The position numbers were made by a program, and so were the translations under genes. The notes under the pieces are model-generated. The model saw only the letters and a list, made by a program, of their open reading frames with translations, was not told the DNA's origin and searched no databases. A stretch of 64,000 nucleotides of DNA from Streptomyces sp. ITFR-16 (GTDB taxonomy: Bacteria > Actinomycetota > Actinomycetes > Streptomycetales > Streptomycetaceae): the NCBI RefSeq assembly GCF_031844705.1, contig NZ_CP134609.1, positions 1,860,001 to 1,924,000 on the forward strand, written 5' to 3'. Positions 47,745-56,738 of this stretch are shown one piece after another (the stretch's first letter is position 1; each line of letters opens with the position of its first letter).

Positions 47745-49172
47745 ATGACCGAACTGATACTGACCCTGGTCGCGCTGGCGGCCGGTGCCGGCGCGTCGCT
47801 CCACTTCGCGCGCAGGGCCCGCGCCCAGCAGCGCCGCGCCGACGAACTCCAGCACCAGCGCGAGCAGCTGACCCAGCAGCTGCGGGCTGCCGAGCAGTTC
47901 GTGGCGTACATCGCGCACACCGTCATCCAGGCGGCCGCTTCGGAGGCGCAGACGGGCCGTCCGTACCAACTCGACCTCGCGATACCCCCGCAGCTGGCCC
48001 ACACCCAGCTCGCCAACGGTCTCAGCGCCCTCGCCGGCCAGGTCCGCTCCGCCATCACCATGACCGGCCAGCTCGCGCACAACGCGGCCGAGGAACAGCT
48101 GGCCCAGGTCTGGGCGGAGACCGAGCGCCAGGTCGCCCAGGCCAAGCAGGAGTCGGTGGACGTGGCCCGGGCCGCCGTGCGGGCCTTCGCCTCCAGCACG
48201 GTGCAGCGCGCCGCGAAGCTGAGCAGCACGATCAGCTCGGGCGTGCGCCGGCATGTGTCGGACGACGCGTACGCGACGCTGGTCGAGATGGACCACCTGG
48301 CCCAGCAGATGCTGCTCACCGCGTCCGGGTACGGCGTGCTGGCCGGTGACAAGCTCTCGCGGCGCTGGCCCGCGACCACCCTCACCGACGTCGTGCGCAC
48401 CGCCATGGGCCGCGTCGAGGGCTATCAGCGCATCCAGCACACGGACCTGGAGTCCTTCGCGGTGCAGAGCCAGGCGGTGGAGGCGGTCGTCCACGCCCTG
48501 GCCGTCCTGCTCGACAACGCGCTGCGGTACTCACCGCCCAACGCCCGGGTGCACGTCTCCCTGGAGCACGGGGCGAACGCCGCCTTCCTGGTCGTGGACG
48601 ACGCCGGCCTCCGGATGGAGGACGAGCGGCTGACCTGGGCGCGCGAGGTGATGTCCGGCGAACAGCGCGACGACATCACCAAGCTGGGCGCCTACCCGCA
48701 GACCGGTCTGCGGGTCGCCTCGGTGCTCGCCGCCCAGTACGGCTTCCGCGTCGAGCTGACGGCGCCGAACCTGTACGGCGGCACCCGCGCGATCATCGTG
48801 CTGCCGCAGGAGCTGCTGACGACGCCTCAGCCGGCCCGGCCGGTCTCCGCGCAGCCCGTGCCCGCCGTCCGCAGGGCCGCCGTGGCGGCCGCCCCGTCGC
48901 CCTCGCCGTCGTACCGGGAGTCGCAGGTGCCGTCACCGTCACAGCCGGAGCAGGCCCCGCGGCAGGAGCCCGAGCGGGAGCCGCAGCCGTCGGCCGCGTC
49001 CACGACGCCCAGCGGACTCACCGTCCGCAAGCGCGCGGTGCGCCCCGCCGCCACCCGGCCGGGCCCGGAGCCGGTGGAGCCGGGCAGTCCCGCCGTGGCC
49101 GCCGCCTGGCTGGCCGGCAGCCGCGGCATCCGGGACAACCAGAACACCCCCCGTACGGACGAAGGACGTTGA
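47745..49172 (+). CDS. cvnA: Conservon sensor histidine kinase (CvnA)
   Basis: 475 residues. One N-terminal membrane helix (about 3-20, LILTLVALAAGAGASLHFA), a long helical region, then HATPase_c: VLLDNALRYSPP, VVDDAGLRMEDERL, QTGLRVASVLAAQYGF and GGTRAIIVLP. A proline-rich disordered tail of about 120 residues ends the protein. ATG at 47745 with GAGGA 4 nt upstream. No DNA-binding partner is adjacent; the next genes are the roadblock, DUF742 and GTPase components. Confidence 0.91.
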   Translation: MTELILTLVALAAGAGASLHFARRARAQQRRADELQHQREQLTQQLRAAEQFVAYIAHTVIQAAASEAQTGRPYQLDLAIPPQLAHTQLANGLSALAGQVRSAITMTGQLAHNAAEEQLAQVWAETERQVAQAKQESVDVARAAVRAFASSTVQRAAKLSSTISSGVRRHVSDDAYATLVEMDHLAQQMLLTASGYGVLAGDKLSRRWPATTLTDVVRTAMGRVEGYQRIQHTDLESFAVQSQAVEAVVHALAVLLDNALRYSPPNARVHVSLEHGANAAFLVVDDAGLRMEDERLTWAREVMSGEQRDDITKLGAYPQTGLRVASVLAAQYGFRVELTAPNLYGGTRAIIVLPQELLTTPQPARPVSAQPVPAVRRAAVAAAPSPSPSYRESQVPSPSQPEQAPRQEPEREPQPSAASTTPSGLTVRKRAVRPAATRPGPEPVEPGSPAVAAAWLAGSRGIRDNQNTPRTDEGR

Positions 49173-49174
49173 TC

Positions 49175-49603
49175 ATGTCGGACACCCACTCGAACACCTT
49201 GGGCTGGCTGCTTGACGAGCAGCTGGGATCCGTGGACGGCGTCCGGTACGCCGTGCTGATGAGCGGCGACGGACTGCTCAAGGCCCGGACCAAGACCATC
49301 GGTCAGGAGGACGGCGAGAAGCTGGCCGCCCTGACCGCCTCGCTGCGGGCATCGGGCCGCGCGTGGGACGACTTCACGGGCGGGCAGGGCGTACGCCAGC
49401 AGCTGATCGAGTCCGTCGCGAACATCGGACTGACCACCGCGGCCGGGCAGAACACGATGCTCTCCGTCGTCACCGACGGCCCGCACGCCGACGTCGGCCT
49501 GATCAGCCACCACATGGCCCTGCTCGTCGTGCGCCTGGGCGAACAGCTCGGCACCAAGGAGCGCACGCCGCTCCTGCAGCCGGAGAACGGCTCCGTGGCA
49601 TGA
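49175..49603 (+). CDS. cvnB: Conservon roadblock/LC7 protein (CvnB)
   Basis: 142 residues: LGWLLDEQLGSVDGVRYAVLMSGDGLLKARTKTIGQEDGEKLAALTASLRASGRAWDD and NTMLSVVTDGPHADVGLISHHMALLVVRLGEQLG. The ATG at 49175 has GGA 8 nt upstream; a TTG at 49169 would overlap the kinase stop (TTGA) and is the alternative. Overlaps cvnC by ATGA. Confidence 0.92.
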   Translation: MSDTHSNTLGWLLDEQLGSVDGVRYAVLMSGDGLLKARTKTIGQEDGEKLAALTASLRASGRAWDDFTGGQGVRQQLIESVANIGLTTAAGQNTMLSVVTDGPHADVGLISHHMALLVVRLGEQLGTKERTPLLQPENGSVA

Positions 49604-49953
49604 GCGGGCCCCGGCACGACCCGGACATGGTCAGGCCCTACGTCCGTACGGGCGGACGGGTCCGCCCTGACCGGGACGTGCGCCTGGAGAGCGTCGTCGT
49701 CGCCACGACCGGCGCCACCCAGGAACTGGGGCCGGACACCCGCCGGGTGATGAGCCTGTTCGCGGTGGGCCGGGGCGGTCTCGCGGTGGCGGACATCGCC
49801 GCCGCGCTCCAGCTGCCGCCCTCCACCATCCGCATCCTCGTCTCCTCCCTCATGGACAGCGGCCACCTGGCCAGCCCGGCCCCCGCCGAGGCCGACCAGC
49901 CCGAAAACGACATCCTGCAGAAGGTGCTTGATGGACTACGAGAACTGGTCTGA
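49600..49953 (+). CDS. cvnC: Conservon DUF742 protein (CvnC)
   Basis: 117 residues with the DUF742 pattern: DMVRPYVRTGGRVRPDRDVRLESVVVATTGA, a winged-helix-like centre (GLAVADIAAALQLPPSTIRILVSSLMDSGHL) and DILQKVLDGLRELV at the end. ATG overlaps the cvnB stop, and the gene overlaps cvnD by 23 nt. Confidence 0.92.
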   Translation: MSGPRHDPDMVRPYVRTGGRVRPDRDVRLESVVVATTGATQELGPDTRRVMSLFAVGRGGLAVADIAAALQLPPSTIRILVSSLMDSGHLASPAPAEADQPENDILQKVLDGLRELV

Positions 49954-50557
49954 TTCACCGGCCGCCGTCTCGTACGTGCCGACGACGGTGACCCAGTCCG
50001 CGAAGATCGTGATAGCCGGCGGCTTCGGCGTCGGCAAGACGACCTTCATCGGCAGCGTCTCCGAGGTCAGGCCGCTGCGGATGGAAGAGCCGATCACCGA
50101 GGACAGCGTCGGTGTGGACGACCTGCGCGGCAAGCCGAACAAGACCACCACGACCGTGGGCATGGACTTCGGCCGTATCCACCTGGCGCAGGGCGCGCTC
50201 GCCCTGTACCTGTTCGGGCTGCCCGGGCAGGTCCGCTTCCAGCCGCTGTGGGAGGACATGGCGCAGGGCGCGCTCGGCTGTCTCGTCCTCGCCGACACCC
50301 GCGACCTCGACGCCAGCCACGGCGCCCTCGGGCTGCTGGAGTCCCAGGGCATCCCGTACGCCGTCGCGATCAACGTCTTCCCCGGCGCCCCCGAATACAG
50401 CCCCGACGAGCTCCGCCAGGCACTCGCCCTGGACCCGGAGACGCCGCTGACGACGTGCGACGCCCTCGATCGCGCGTCGTGCATCTACGCCCTCATCACG
50501 CTCACGGAATACCTTGCCGCGCGCCGCGCGGCCATCTCCCTGGAGCCCACGCCATGA
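49931..50557 (+). CDS. cvnD: Conservon small GTPase (CvnD)
   Basis: 208 residues: P-loop GGFGVGKTT, G3 LFGLPGQVRF (usual DxxGQ replaced, as in this family), LADTRDL, and AINVFPG in place of the usual NKxD. ATG at 49931, with an overlapping TTG three nt upstream. Two prominent differences from Ras, in G3 and G4, are shared with the first conservon copy. Its stop overlaps the P450 start (ATGA). Confidence 0.92.
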   Translation: MDYENWSDSPAAVSYVPTTVTQSAKIVIAGGFGVGKTTFIGSVSEVRPLRMEEPITEDSVGVDDLRGKPNKTTTTVGMDFGRIHLAQGALALYLFGLPGQVRFQPLWEDMAQGALGCLVLADTRDLDASHGALGLLESQGIPYAVAINVFPGAPEYSPDELRQALALDPETPLTTCDALDRASCIYALITLTEYLAARRAAISLEPTP

Positions 50558-51759
50558 CGTCCCCCAGCTCTGCTCCCCCGGCCCCGGGCAGGATCGCCCT
50601 GTACGAACCGGGCTTCGCCGCCGACCCGCACGCCGCCTACGCGCGGATGCGGGCGACGTACGGCCCCCTGGTGCCCGTCGAGCTGTCCCCCGGCGTCCCC
50701 GCCACCCTGGTGATCGGCTACGCCCAGGCCCGCCGCATCCTCAACGACCCGCTGTACTTCCCCTCCGACCCCCGGGTCTGGCAGCAGGAGATCCCGGCCT
50801 CGTGCCCGGTGCGCCCGATGATGGAGTGGCGGCCCAACGCACTGCGGAGCAGCGGCCCGGCGCACTCCCGCTACCGGGCGGCGAACACCTCCGCCATCGA
50901 CGCCGTCGACCAGCACGAGCTGCGGGCCCGGGTGGAGAAGCTCGCCTCGAGCGCGATAGCCGACTTCATCGGTGTCGGCAGCGCCGATGTGCTCACCCAG
51001 TACGCCTGGCCGATCGCCTTCCGGATCCTGAGCTCGCTGCTGGGCTGCCCCGACGAGATCGGGGCGCGCATCGCCGACGGCATGTCGCGGATCTTCGAGG
51101 CCACCGACGCCGAGCAGGGCAACCAGATCCTCGGCCAGGCCGTGGCCGACCTCGTCTCGCTGCGCCGGCACCACCCCGACGACGACATCACCTCCCGCCT
51201 CATCGCCCACCCGGCGCAGCTGAGCGACGAGGAGATGGGCCACCAGCTCGTCACGCTGTACGGCGCCGGCATCGAGCCGCTGACCAACCTCATCGCCAAC
51301 ACCCAGCTGAAGATCCTCACCGACGACGACTTCTCCGCCGGGCTGCACGCGGGCCACTCCACCGTGCGCGACGCCCTGGACGCCGTCCTCTACACGGACC
51401 CGCCGATGGCGAACTACTGCATCAGCTACCCGCCCTACCCGGCGGACATCGACGGGGTGCTGCTCCCGGCCCACCAGCCCGTCGTCATCTCGATGGCGGC
51501 CTGCAACAACGACCCCGAGCTCACCCAGGGCCAAGGCGCCATCGCGGGCAACCGGGCCCATCTGGCCTGGAGCATCGGCCCGCACACCTGCCCGGCCCGC
51601 TCCCACGCCTATCTCATCGCCGAGACGGCGGTCAGCTACCTCCTGGACGCCCTGCCCGAGATGGACCTCGCGGTCCCCGCCGCCGAGCTGCGCTGGCGGC
51701 CGGGTCCCTTCCACCGCGCTCTGGAATCCCTCCCCATCGTCTTCACCGCCTCCCGATGA
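50554..51759 (+). CDS. Conservon cytochrome P450 with missing ExxR (CYP157-like)
   Basis: 401 residues of P450 fold in the position occupied by CYP157-like proteins of other conservons. The heme cysteine is Cys346 (HLAWSIGPHTCPAR). The I-helix GAGIEPLTN lacks the acid-alcohol pair. The K-helix sequence LDAVLYTDPP puts Ala at the Glu and Tyr280 at the Arg of ExxR, so both conserved residues are gone. CYP157 members are known with altered ExxR motifs. Catalytic competence is doubtful, and a structural or regulatory role, perhaps with the adjacent P450, is a reasonable idea. Confidence 0.87.
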   Translation: MTSPSSAPPAPGRIALYEPGFAADPHAAYARMRATYGPLVPVELSPGVPATLVIGYAQARRILNDPLYFPSDPRVWQQEIPASCPVRPMMEWRPNALRSSGPAHSRYRAANTSAIDAVDQHELRARVEKLASSAIADFIGVGSADVLTQYAWPIAFRILSSLLGCPDEIGARIADGMSRIFEATDAEQGNQILGQAVADLVSLRRHHPDDDITSRLIAHPAQLSDEEMGHQLVTLYGAGIEPLTNLIANTQLKILTDDDFSAGLHAGHSTVRDALDAVLYTDPPMANYCISYPPYPADIDGVLLPAHQPVVISMAACNNDPELTQGQGAIAGNRAHLAWSIGPHTCPARSHAYLIAETAVSYLLDALPEMDLAVPAAELRWRPGPFHRALESLPIVFTASR

Positions 51760-51770
51760 AGGAACTCACC

Positions 51771-53003
51771 ATGTCCGAGCAGCCGATACTCGTCCTCGAC
51801 CCCTACGGCTCCGACCGCCACGCCGAGTACCAGGCCCTGCGCGAGCGCGGTCCGGCGACGAAGGTGGACATCCTCGGGGTGACCGCGTGGTCCATCACGG
51901 ACCCCGCGCTTCTCAAGGAGCTCCTCACCAGCTCACAGGTCTCCAAGGACGCCAAGGCCCACTGGCCGGCCTTCGCCGAGACGGTGGCCACCTGGCCGCT
52001 CGCGCTCTGGGTCGCGGTGAACAACATGTTCACCGCGTACGGCGGCGACCACCGCCGGCTGCGCCGCATGGTGGCCCCCGCGTTCAGCGCCCGCCGCATC
52101 CAGGACCTGCGCACCTCGGTGGAGAAGGTCGTCAGCGGCCTCCTGGACGAGCTCGGCTCCCGGCCCGCCGGCGAGGTGACCGACCTGCGCAAGGAGCTGG
52201 CCTACCCGCTGCCGATCGCGGTGATCGGCCAGCTCATGGGCGTACCCGAGGACCAGCTCGACGGCTTCCGCGCCGTGGTCGACGGTGTCTTCGACACCAC
52301 CCTGACGATCGAGGAGGCCACGGCCAACACGGCCGGGCTGTACGGGGCCCTCGACGCCCTGATCGAGTCCAAGCGCGCCGAGCCGGGCGACGACATGACC
52401 TCGCTCCTCATCGCCTCCCGCGACGAGGAGGGCGACGGCGGCGGCCTCACCGGCGAGGAGCTGCGCGACACGCTGCTCCTGATGATCTCCGCGGGCTACG
52501 ACACCACGGTCAACGTGATCGACCAGGCGATCACGGCCCTGCTGACCGACCCCGCCCAGCTCGCCCACCTGCGGGCCGGCCGCGCGGACTGGAACAGTGT
52601 CGTCGAGGAGACCCTGCGCCACGAGCCCGCCGTCAAGCACCTGCCGCTGCGCTACGCCGTCTCGGACATCCCCCTGCCCGACGGCGGGCAGATCGCCCGG
52701 GGCGAGGCGATCCTCGTCTCCTACGCCGCCGCCAACCGCCACCCAGACTGGCACGGCGAGAGCGCCGACACCTTCGATGTCACCCGCCCCACCAAGGACC
52801 ACCTGGCCTTCGGCCACGGCGTCCACTTCTGCCTCGGCGCCCCCCTGGCCCGCCTGGAGGTCGCCACGGCCCTCCAGCAGCTCTTCGACCGCTTCCCCGA
52901 CGCGGAGCTCGCCCTCCCGGCGAACGAACTCCAGCCCCTCCCGTCCCTGATCAGCAACGGCCACCAGACCCTGCCGGTACGGCTGCGACCGGTGGCGGGC
53001 TGA
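51771..53003 (+). CDS. Cytochrome P450 (CYP154-like)
   Basis: 410 residues with every canonical motif: AGYDTT (241-246) in the I-helix, E280-T-L-R283 in the K-helix and FGHGVHFCLG with heme Cys354. The start at ATG 51771 has GAAGGA 9 nt upstream; an ATG at 51756 would overlap the preceding stop. It completes the conservon after the ExxR-less P450. CYP154 enzymes hydroxylate diverse substrates, including macrolides and steroids; none can be named here. Confidence 0.92.
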   Translation: MSEQPILVLDPYGSDRHAEYQALRERGPATKVDILGVTAWSITDPALLKELLTSSQVSKDAKAHWPAFAETVATWPLALWVAVNNMFTAYGGDHRRLRRMVAPAFSARRIQDLRTSVEKVVSGLLDELGSRPAGEVTDLRKELAYPLPIAVIGQLMGVPEDQLDGFRAVVDGVFDTTLTIEEATANTAGLYGALDALIESKRAEPGDDMTSLLIASRDEEGDGGGLTGEELRDTLLLMISAGYDTTVNVIDQAITALLTDPAQLAHLRAGRADWNSVVEETLRHEPAVKHLPLRYAVSDIPLPDGGQIARGEAILVSYAAANRHPDWHGESADTFDVTRPTKDHLAFGHGVHFCLGAPLARLEVATALQQLFDRFPDAELALPANELQPLPSLISNGHQTLPVRLRPVAG

Positions 53004-53017
53004 CCGCCTGCCGCCCG

Positions 53018-53076
53018 GAACCCCGCCCGCCCCCTGAACGACCACCGACCGGTCGTGCAGGGGGCGGGCGGGGTTC
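53018..53076. terminator. Large bidirectional terminator hairpin
   Basis: A perfect 19-bp stem (53018-53036 with 53058-53076) encloses a second 6-bp stem (ACGACC at 53038-53043 with GGTCGT at 53051-53056). It starts 14 nt after the P450 stop and ends exactly at the stop of the convergent MFS gene, so it serves both. Confidence 0.88.
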
Positions 53077-54339
53077 TCATGCCGGGTCCGTCACCTGCCT
53101 TCGCGTGGTCCGGACGATCAGACCGCCGACGACCGCGAGGCCCAGCAGGACGGCGCCGAAGATCGTCGCGCCGTTCGTCAGCCCCACCGCGTCGCTGAGG
53201 TATCCGGCCGAGACCGGCAGGATCCCCGCGGGGATGTAACCACCCACGTTGAGCGCGGCGTTGGCCTCGGCCAGACGCCGCGGCGGGACACCGGAATTGA
53301 GCAGTGACAGGCCTCCGAGCTGGCCCATGCCCTGACCGGCGCCGGCGAGCAGGGCGGAGGCGATCAGCACCGCCACCTCCGAGGACCGGACGGCGGCAAT
53401 GAGCGCGATCATGCTCAGTGCGGTGCTCGCCGCGCCGGCCGTGAGGACGGCACGCCGGCTCAGCCGCTGCACGGCGAACTGCACGCCGGTGGCGGTGAGG
53501 AACATCGCGAACGCCATGGCTCCGGCGACGATCCGGCTGGTCGTGCCGAGCAGTCCGGACAGAAGGGAGGGCCCGAGCGAGAGCACGAAGGAGGTGGCGG
53601 TGATGCCCGGCGCGAAAACCGCTGTCCCGAGGGCCAGTTGACGTCCGTTGCCACGCGGGACTCCGGGCACACGCATCCAGGCGCCCTTGGCACGCACTGC
53701 GGGTCGGCGCACGGGCATGCGCAGCACCGCGAACACCGCGGTGAGCAGAAGGACAGCTTCGACGGCGAAGACGGTGACGGTCGGCGCGGGCGCCGTCTCG
53801 GAGAGCACGCCGGCCAGCAGAGGGCCGAGCCCGGCTCCGAAGACCATCGCGCAGGAGGCGAGCAGCGCGGCGATCCGCTTGCGCTCGGGACCTGCGACGT
53901 CGGTGACGGCAGCCATGCCGGCCGAGACGACGGCGCCGACCGCGATCCCGGTGAAGAGCCTCGCGACGATCAGCGCGCCCACACTGCCGGCTGTCGCGAA
54001 GATCAGGCAGGCAGCCAGCGCGAGCCCCAGGGCGGGCAGCAGAACGGGCTTGCGGCCGACACGGTCGGAGACCACGCCGGAGACGAGGAGCGAGCCGACG
54101 AGGCCGACGATGTAGAAGGCGAACACCACGGTCAGGGTGCCCTTGGAGAACCCGATATCGCGCTGCCACAGCACATACAGCGGTGTCGCCGCGTTCGAGA
54201 GCACGAACACGGCGGTGACCGGCCAGGCCGCCAGCCACACCCACCACAGCGGCGCGACGGACCGCCCGTCGGGTTGCGGTGCACCTCTTCGCCCCTTCCC
54301 CTCGACGGACTGGACGGACGCGGTCCGGGCCTCGGACAT
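53077..54339 (-). CDS. MFS transporter
   Basis: 420 residues with about 12 membrane segments. The A-motif GVVSDRVGRKPVLLPALGL after helix 2 is diagnostic. It has the size and layout of drug/proton antiporters. The start ATG at 54339 is followed by a short cytoplasmic N-terminus. It is divergent from an ArsR-like regulator, and the 119-bp space between them carries two palindromes, so the regulator probably controls export. Confidence 0.9.
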   Translation of the reverse strand: MSEARTASVQSVEGKGRRGAPQPDGRSVAPLWWVWLAAWPVTAVFVLSNAATPLYVLWQRDIGFSKGTLTVVFAFYIVGLVGSLLVSGVVSDRVGRKPVLLPALGLALAACLIFATAGSVGALIVARLFTGIAVGAVVSAGMAAVTDVAGPERKRIAALLASCAMVFGAGLGPLLAGVLSETAPAPTVTVFAVEAVLLLTAVFAVLRMPVRRPAVRAKGAWMRVPGVPRGNGRQLALGTAVFAPGITATSFVLSLGPSLLSGLLGTTSRIVAGAMAFAMFLTATGVQFAVQRLSRRAVLTAGAASTALSMIALIAAVRSSEVAVLIASALLAGAGQGMGQLGGLSLLNSGVPPRRLAEANAALNVGGYIPAGILPVSAGYLSDAVGLTNGATIFGAVLLGLAVVGGLIVRTTRRQVTDPA

Positions 54340-54378
54340 GACAATTCCTCCCGATCTTCCCTGCCGGCACCCCCAGCA

Positions 54379-54424
54379 GTACGAGTCGAGTCGAACTTAG
54401 CATGCAGTACGATAGAAGTCGTAC
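54379..54424. promoter_or_regulatory. Two palindromes between the MFS and ArsR-like genes
   Basis: GTACGA-n6-TCGTAC is perfect at 54407-54424, and GTACGA-n6-TCGAAC (one mismatch) lies at 54379-54396. Period 28 bp. They lie in the middle of the divergent promoter region and are candidate operators of the ArsR-like protein. Confidence 0.65.
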
Positions 54425-54458
54425 AAGGGAAATGCATTGCCGTCCTAAGGAGCCGCCT

Positions 54459-54830
54459 GTGTCCCCGACCGCCGGGCATGCCTTCAAGGTGATCGCCGCA
54501 CCGTCCGAACTGCCCGAACCGCTGCCGGAACCGGCCGTCGACGACCTGCGTCTCGAAACCGTGCTGGGCGCGCTCAGCGACCCGCTCCGCCTGACCGTCG
54601 TCCGCAAACTCCTCCTGGAGTCCGAGGCCTTCGATCACACCTGCGGCTGGTTCGGTTTCGACCGGCCCAAGTCATCCCTCACCCACCACTTCAAGGCACT
54701 GCGCGAGGCGGGCGTCACGCGCCAGCGCCAGTACGGACTCGAGCGCCGCAGCCACGTACGCGTCGACGACCTGAACACACGCTTCCCCGGCCTCCTCGAC
54801 CTGGTCGCGGCCTGGACCCCGCAGGGCTGA
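54459..54830 (+). CDS. ArsR-like winged-helix transcriptional regulator
   Basis: 123 residues from GTG 54459 (AAGGAG 7 nt upstream). The winged-helix core LETVLGALSDPLRLTVVRKLLLESEAFDHTCGWFGFDRPKSSLTHHFKALREAGVTRQRQYG is of the ArsR type, and a Cys and several His are present but no clear CxC metal motif. It should repress the divergent MFS gene. The C-terminus PGLLDLVAAW is a normal end. Confidence 0.87.
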   Translation: MSPTAGHAFKVIAAPSELPEPLPEPAVDDLRLETVLGALSDPLRLTVVRKLLLESEAFDHTCGWFGFDRPKSSLTHHFKALREAGVTRQRQYGLERRSHVRVDDLNTRFPGLLDLVAAWTPQG

Positions 54831-55053
54831 GGAGGGCGGTCCGGCCACCTGGGGACCCACTCTGCGGTGACGGCCAGGAGCGGGGCAGGGCGGGGCGAGT
54901 TCGTGCGATGCGGAGATCCGACCGGGGCGTACGGCGCGCGAGCGCGCAGACGCACCATTCCCAGCCGCACGGTGTGACCGAAACGCATCGATTCCTCAAC
55001 CACTCCGGCCGGTTGTCCTACGCTTTGCCTACGCCCCCCCGAACGGGGATTCG
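54831..55053. other. Intergenic region before the P450 unit
   Basis: 223 bp after the regulator stop. No gene or clear hairpin is recognised. It would hold the promoter for the small ORF and the P450 gene. Confidence 0.5.
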
Positions 55054-55293
55054 ATGTGTCGTGAAGGGTTTCGCGCCTCGTGGCCGGCATCGGTGTCCGC
55101 AGAGTCGCCGGGCCGGGACCACTGTGGTGAGGCGACCGTCGAGGGAGCCAGGAGGCGCCCCGGTGCGAGCGCCGCCGGTGCCGGGGAAAACCGGGAAGAG
55201 TTCACCCGGGCGCTGGACTCGGTCGCCGAGCAGATCGGCCCTGTCGCCCCCTGGCAGATGTTCGCCCCCTCCGAAGAACTGGAGCCCCGTTGA
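55054..55293 (+). CDS. Small unknown ORF coupled to a P450 gene
   Basis: 79 codons from ATG 55054 (a GTG at 55093 would give 66). The stop TGA overlaps the P450 start as TTGA, indicating coupling. The last 32 codons (EFTRALDSVAEQIGPVAPW then QMFAPSEELEPR) show a strong Streptomyces codon bias and look coding. The ribosome-binding site is weak (GGGGA 5 nt upstream), so the call is not certain. It could be a small partner of the P450 or a peptide substrate; no family was recognised. Confidence 0.5.
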   Translation: MCREGFRASWPASVSAESPGRDHCGEATVEGARRRPGASAAGAGENREEFTRALDSVAEQIGPVAPWQMFAPSEELEPR

Positions 55294-56537
55294 ACACATC
55301 ACCGCCGAACTCCACGGACGACCCTCCGCACCGCCTGGACCCCGCAGGGGGCTGCCCGCACGCGGCCAACGCCCGGCTGCTGGCCCGGGGAGCGGTGACG
55401 CCGGTGGTCCTCCCCGGCGAGGTGCCGGGGATGGCCGTGCTGGGCCACGACGCGCTGAAGGAATTCCTCGCGCACCCCGATGTCGCCAAGAACGCGCAGC
55501 ACTTCACCGCGCTCCAGGCCGGGGAGATCGCCGACGGCTGGCCGCTGAAGACGTTCGCCACGGTGCAGGGGATGACGACCGCGGACGGCGCCGACCACCG
55601 GCGGCTGCGGTCGCTGATGAGCAAGGCGTTCACGGCCCGGCGCGTGGAGGAACTGCGCCCGCGCATCCAGCAGTTGACGCTCCGCCTGCTGGACGGCCTG
55701 GAGGCGGCCACCACCGGGGACGGCGTCGTCGATCTGCGCACCCACTTCGCGCTGCCGCTGCCGATGGGCGTCATCTGCGAACTGCTGGGCGTGGACGGGG
55801 CCCACCACGGCCGGCTGCACGACCTCTCCAACCAGATCGTGGCCACGGACATCGGCCCGGCCGAGGCGATGGCGGCCAACCGGGAGATGGTGGAGATCCT
55901 GAGCGCGGTCGCGGCCGCCCGGATGGCCGATCCCGGGGACGACCTCACCAGCGCGATGATCGCGGCCCGCGAGGAGAGCGGCGACCGGTTCAGCCCGCAC
56001 GAGCTGATCGGCACACTGATGCTGACCATCATCGCGGGCCACGAGACGACGCTGAACCTGATCACGAACGCCGTACGCGCCCTGTGCACCCACCGGGACC
56101 AGCTCGACCTGGTCCTCTCCGGCGGGGCAAGCTGGGCCGACGTGGTGGAGGAGACCCTGCGCTGGGACAGCCCGGTCAGCTACTTCCCCTTCCGCTACCC
56201 GACCCGCGATCTGACCCTGGACGGCACGGTGATCCCCCAGGGCACCCCGGTCCTCGCGGGCTACTCGGCGGCCGGCCGCGACACGCGGGCCCACGGCCCG
56301 GACGCGGCACGTTTCGACATCACCCGCGCCGGCGCGTCCCGCCATCTCTCCCTGGGACACGGCGCGCACTACTGCATGGGTGCGCCCCTGGCCCGTCTGG
56401 AGGCCACCACCGCCCTGGAACAGCTCTTCACCCGCTTCCCGGCCCTGGACCTCGCGCTCCCGGACACGGAACTGCCGCGCCATGCCTCGTTCGTGGGAAA
56501 CAGCGTGCGGAGGTTGCCGGTGCGGCTGAGGGCGTGA
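55290..56537 (+). CDS. Cytochrome P450
   Basis: 415 residues from TTG 55290 (GGAG 5 nt upstream). AGHETT (249-254), E288-T-L-R291 and LGHGAHYCMG with heme Cys362 are present. The heme motif starts with Leu in place of Phe. A GGCPHAANARLLARG segment near the N-terminus recurs in a group of Streptomyces P450s. No ferredoxin or conservon gene is adjacent. It is coupled to the small ORF upstream. Confidence 0.9.
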   Translation: MNTSPPNSTDDPPHRLDPAGGCPHAANARLLARGAVTPVVLPGEVPGMAVLGHDALKEFLAHPDVAKNAQHFTALQAGEIADGWPLKTFATVQGMTTADGADHRRLRSLMSKAFTARRVEELRPRIQQLTLRLLDGLEAATTGDGVVDLRTHFALPLPMGVICELLGVDGAHHGRLHDLSNQIVATDIGPAEAMAANREMVEILSAVAAARMADPGDDLTSAMIAAREESGDRFSPHELIGTLMLTIIAGHETTLNLITNAVRALCTHRDQLDLVLSGGASWADVVEETLRWDSPVSYFPFRYPTRDLTLDGTVIPQGTPVLAGYSAAGRDTRAHGPDAARFDITRAGASRHLSLGHGAHYCMGAPLARLEATTALEQLFTRFPALDLALPDTELPRHASFVGNSVRRLPVRLRA

Positions 56538-56738
56538 GGGAGCACCGCTTCCCGCACATCCCTCAGCCCGGACCCGGTTGCGCCTGGGCAGGTCAAGAGG
56601 ACCCCGGGACTGCGGGTGGGGCCGTGACGCGCCGGGCGGGGCCTCGGAGAAAAATTCGCAGCCGGTGTCCACGAAGGGCGTTCCCGCATCTGTACGGGAA
56701 GAGGTGCCGAGGGATAGCGTCACCCCGAGCAGTCGGGC

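Noticed and set aside
55151..55200. Strong AGGAGG ribosome-binding site followed by GTG upstream of the P450 gene
   Set aside because: The GTG is out of frame with both the small ORF and the P450 and leads into a frame with shadow-like composition, so it is not used as a gene start.
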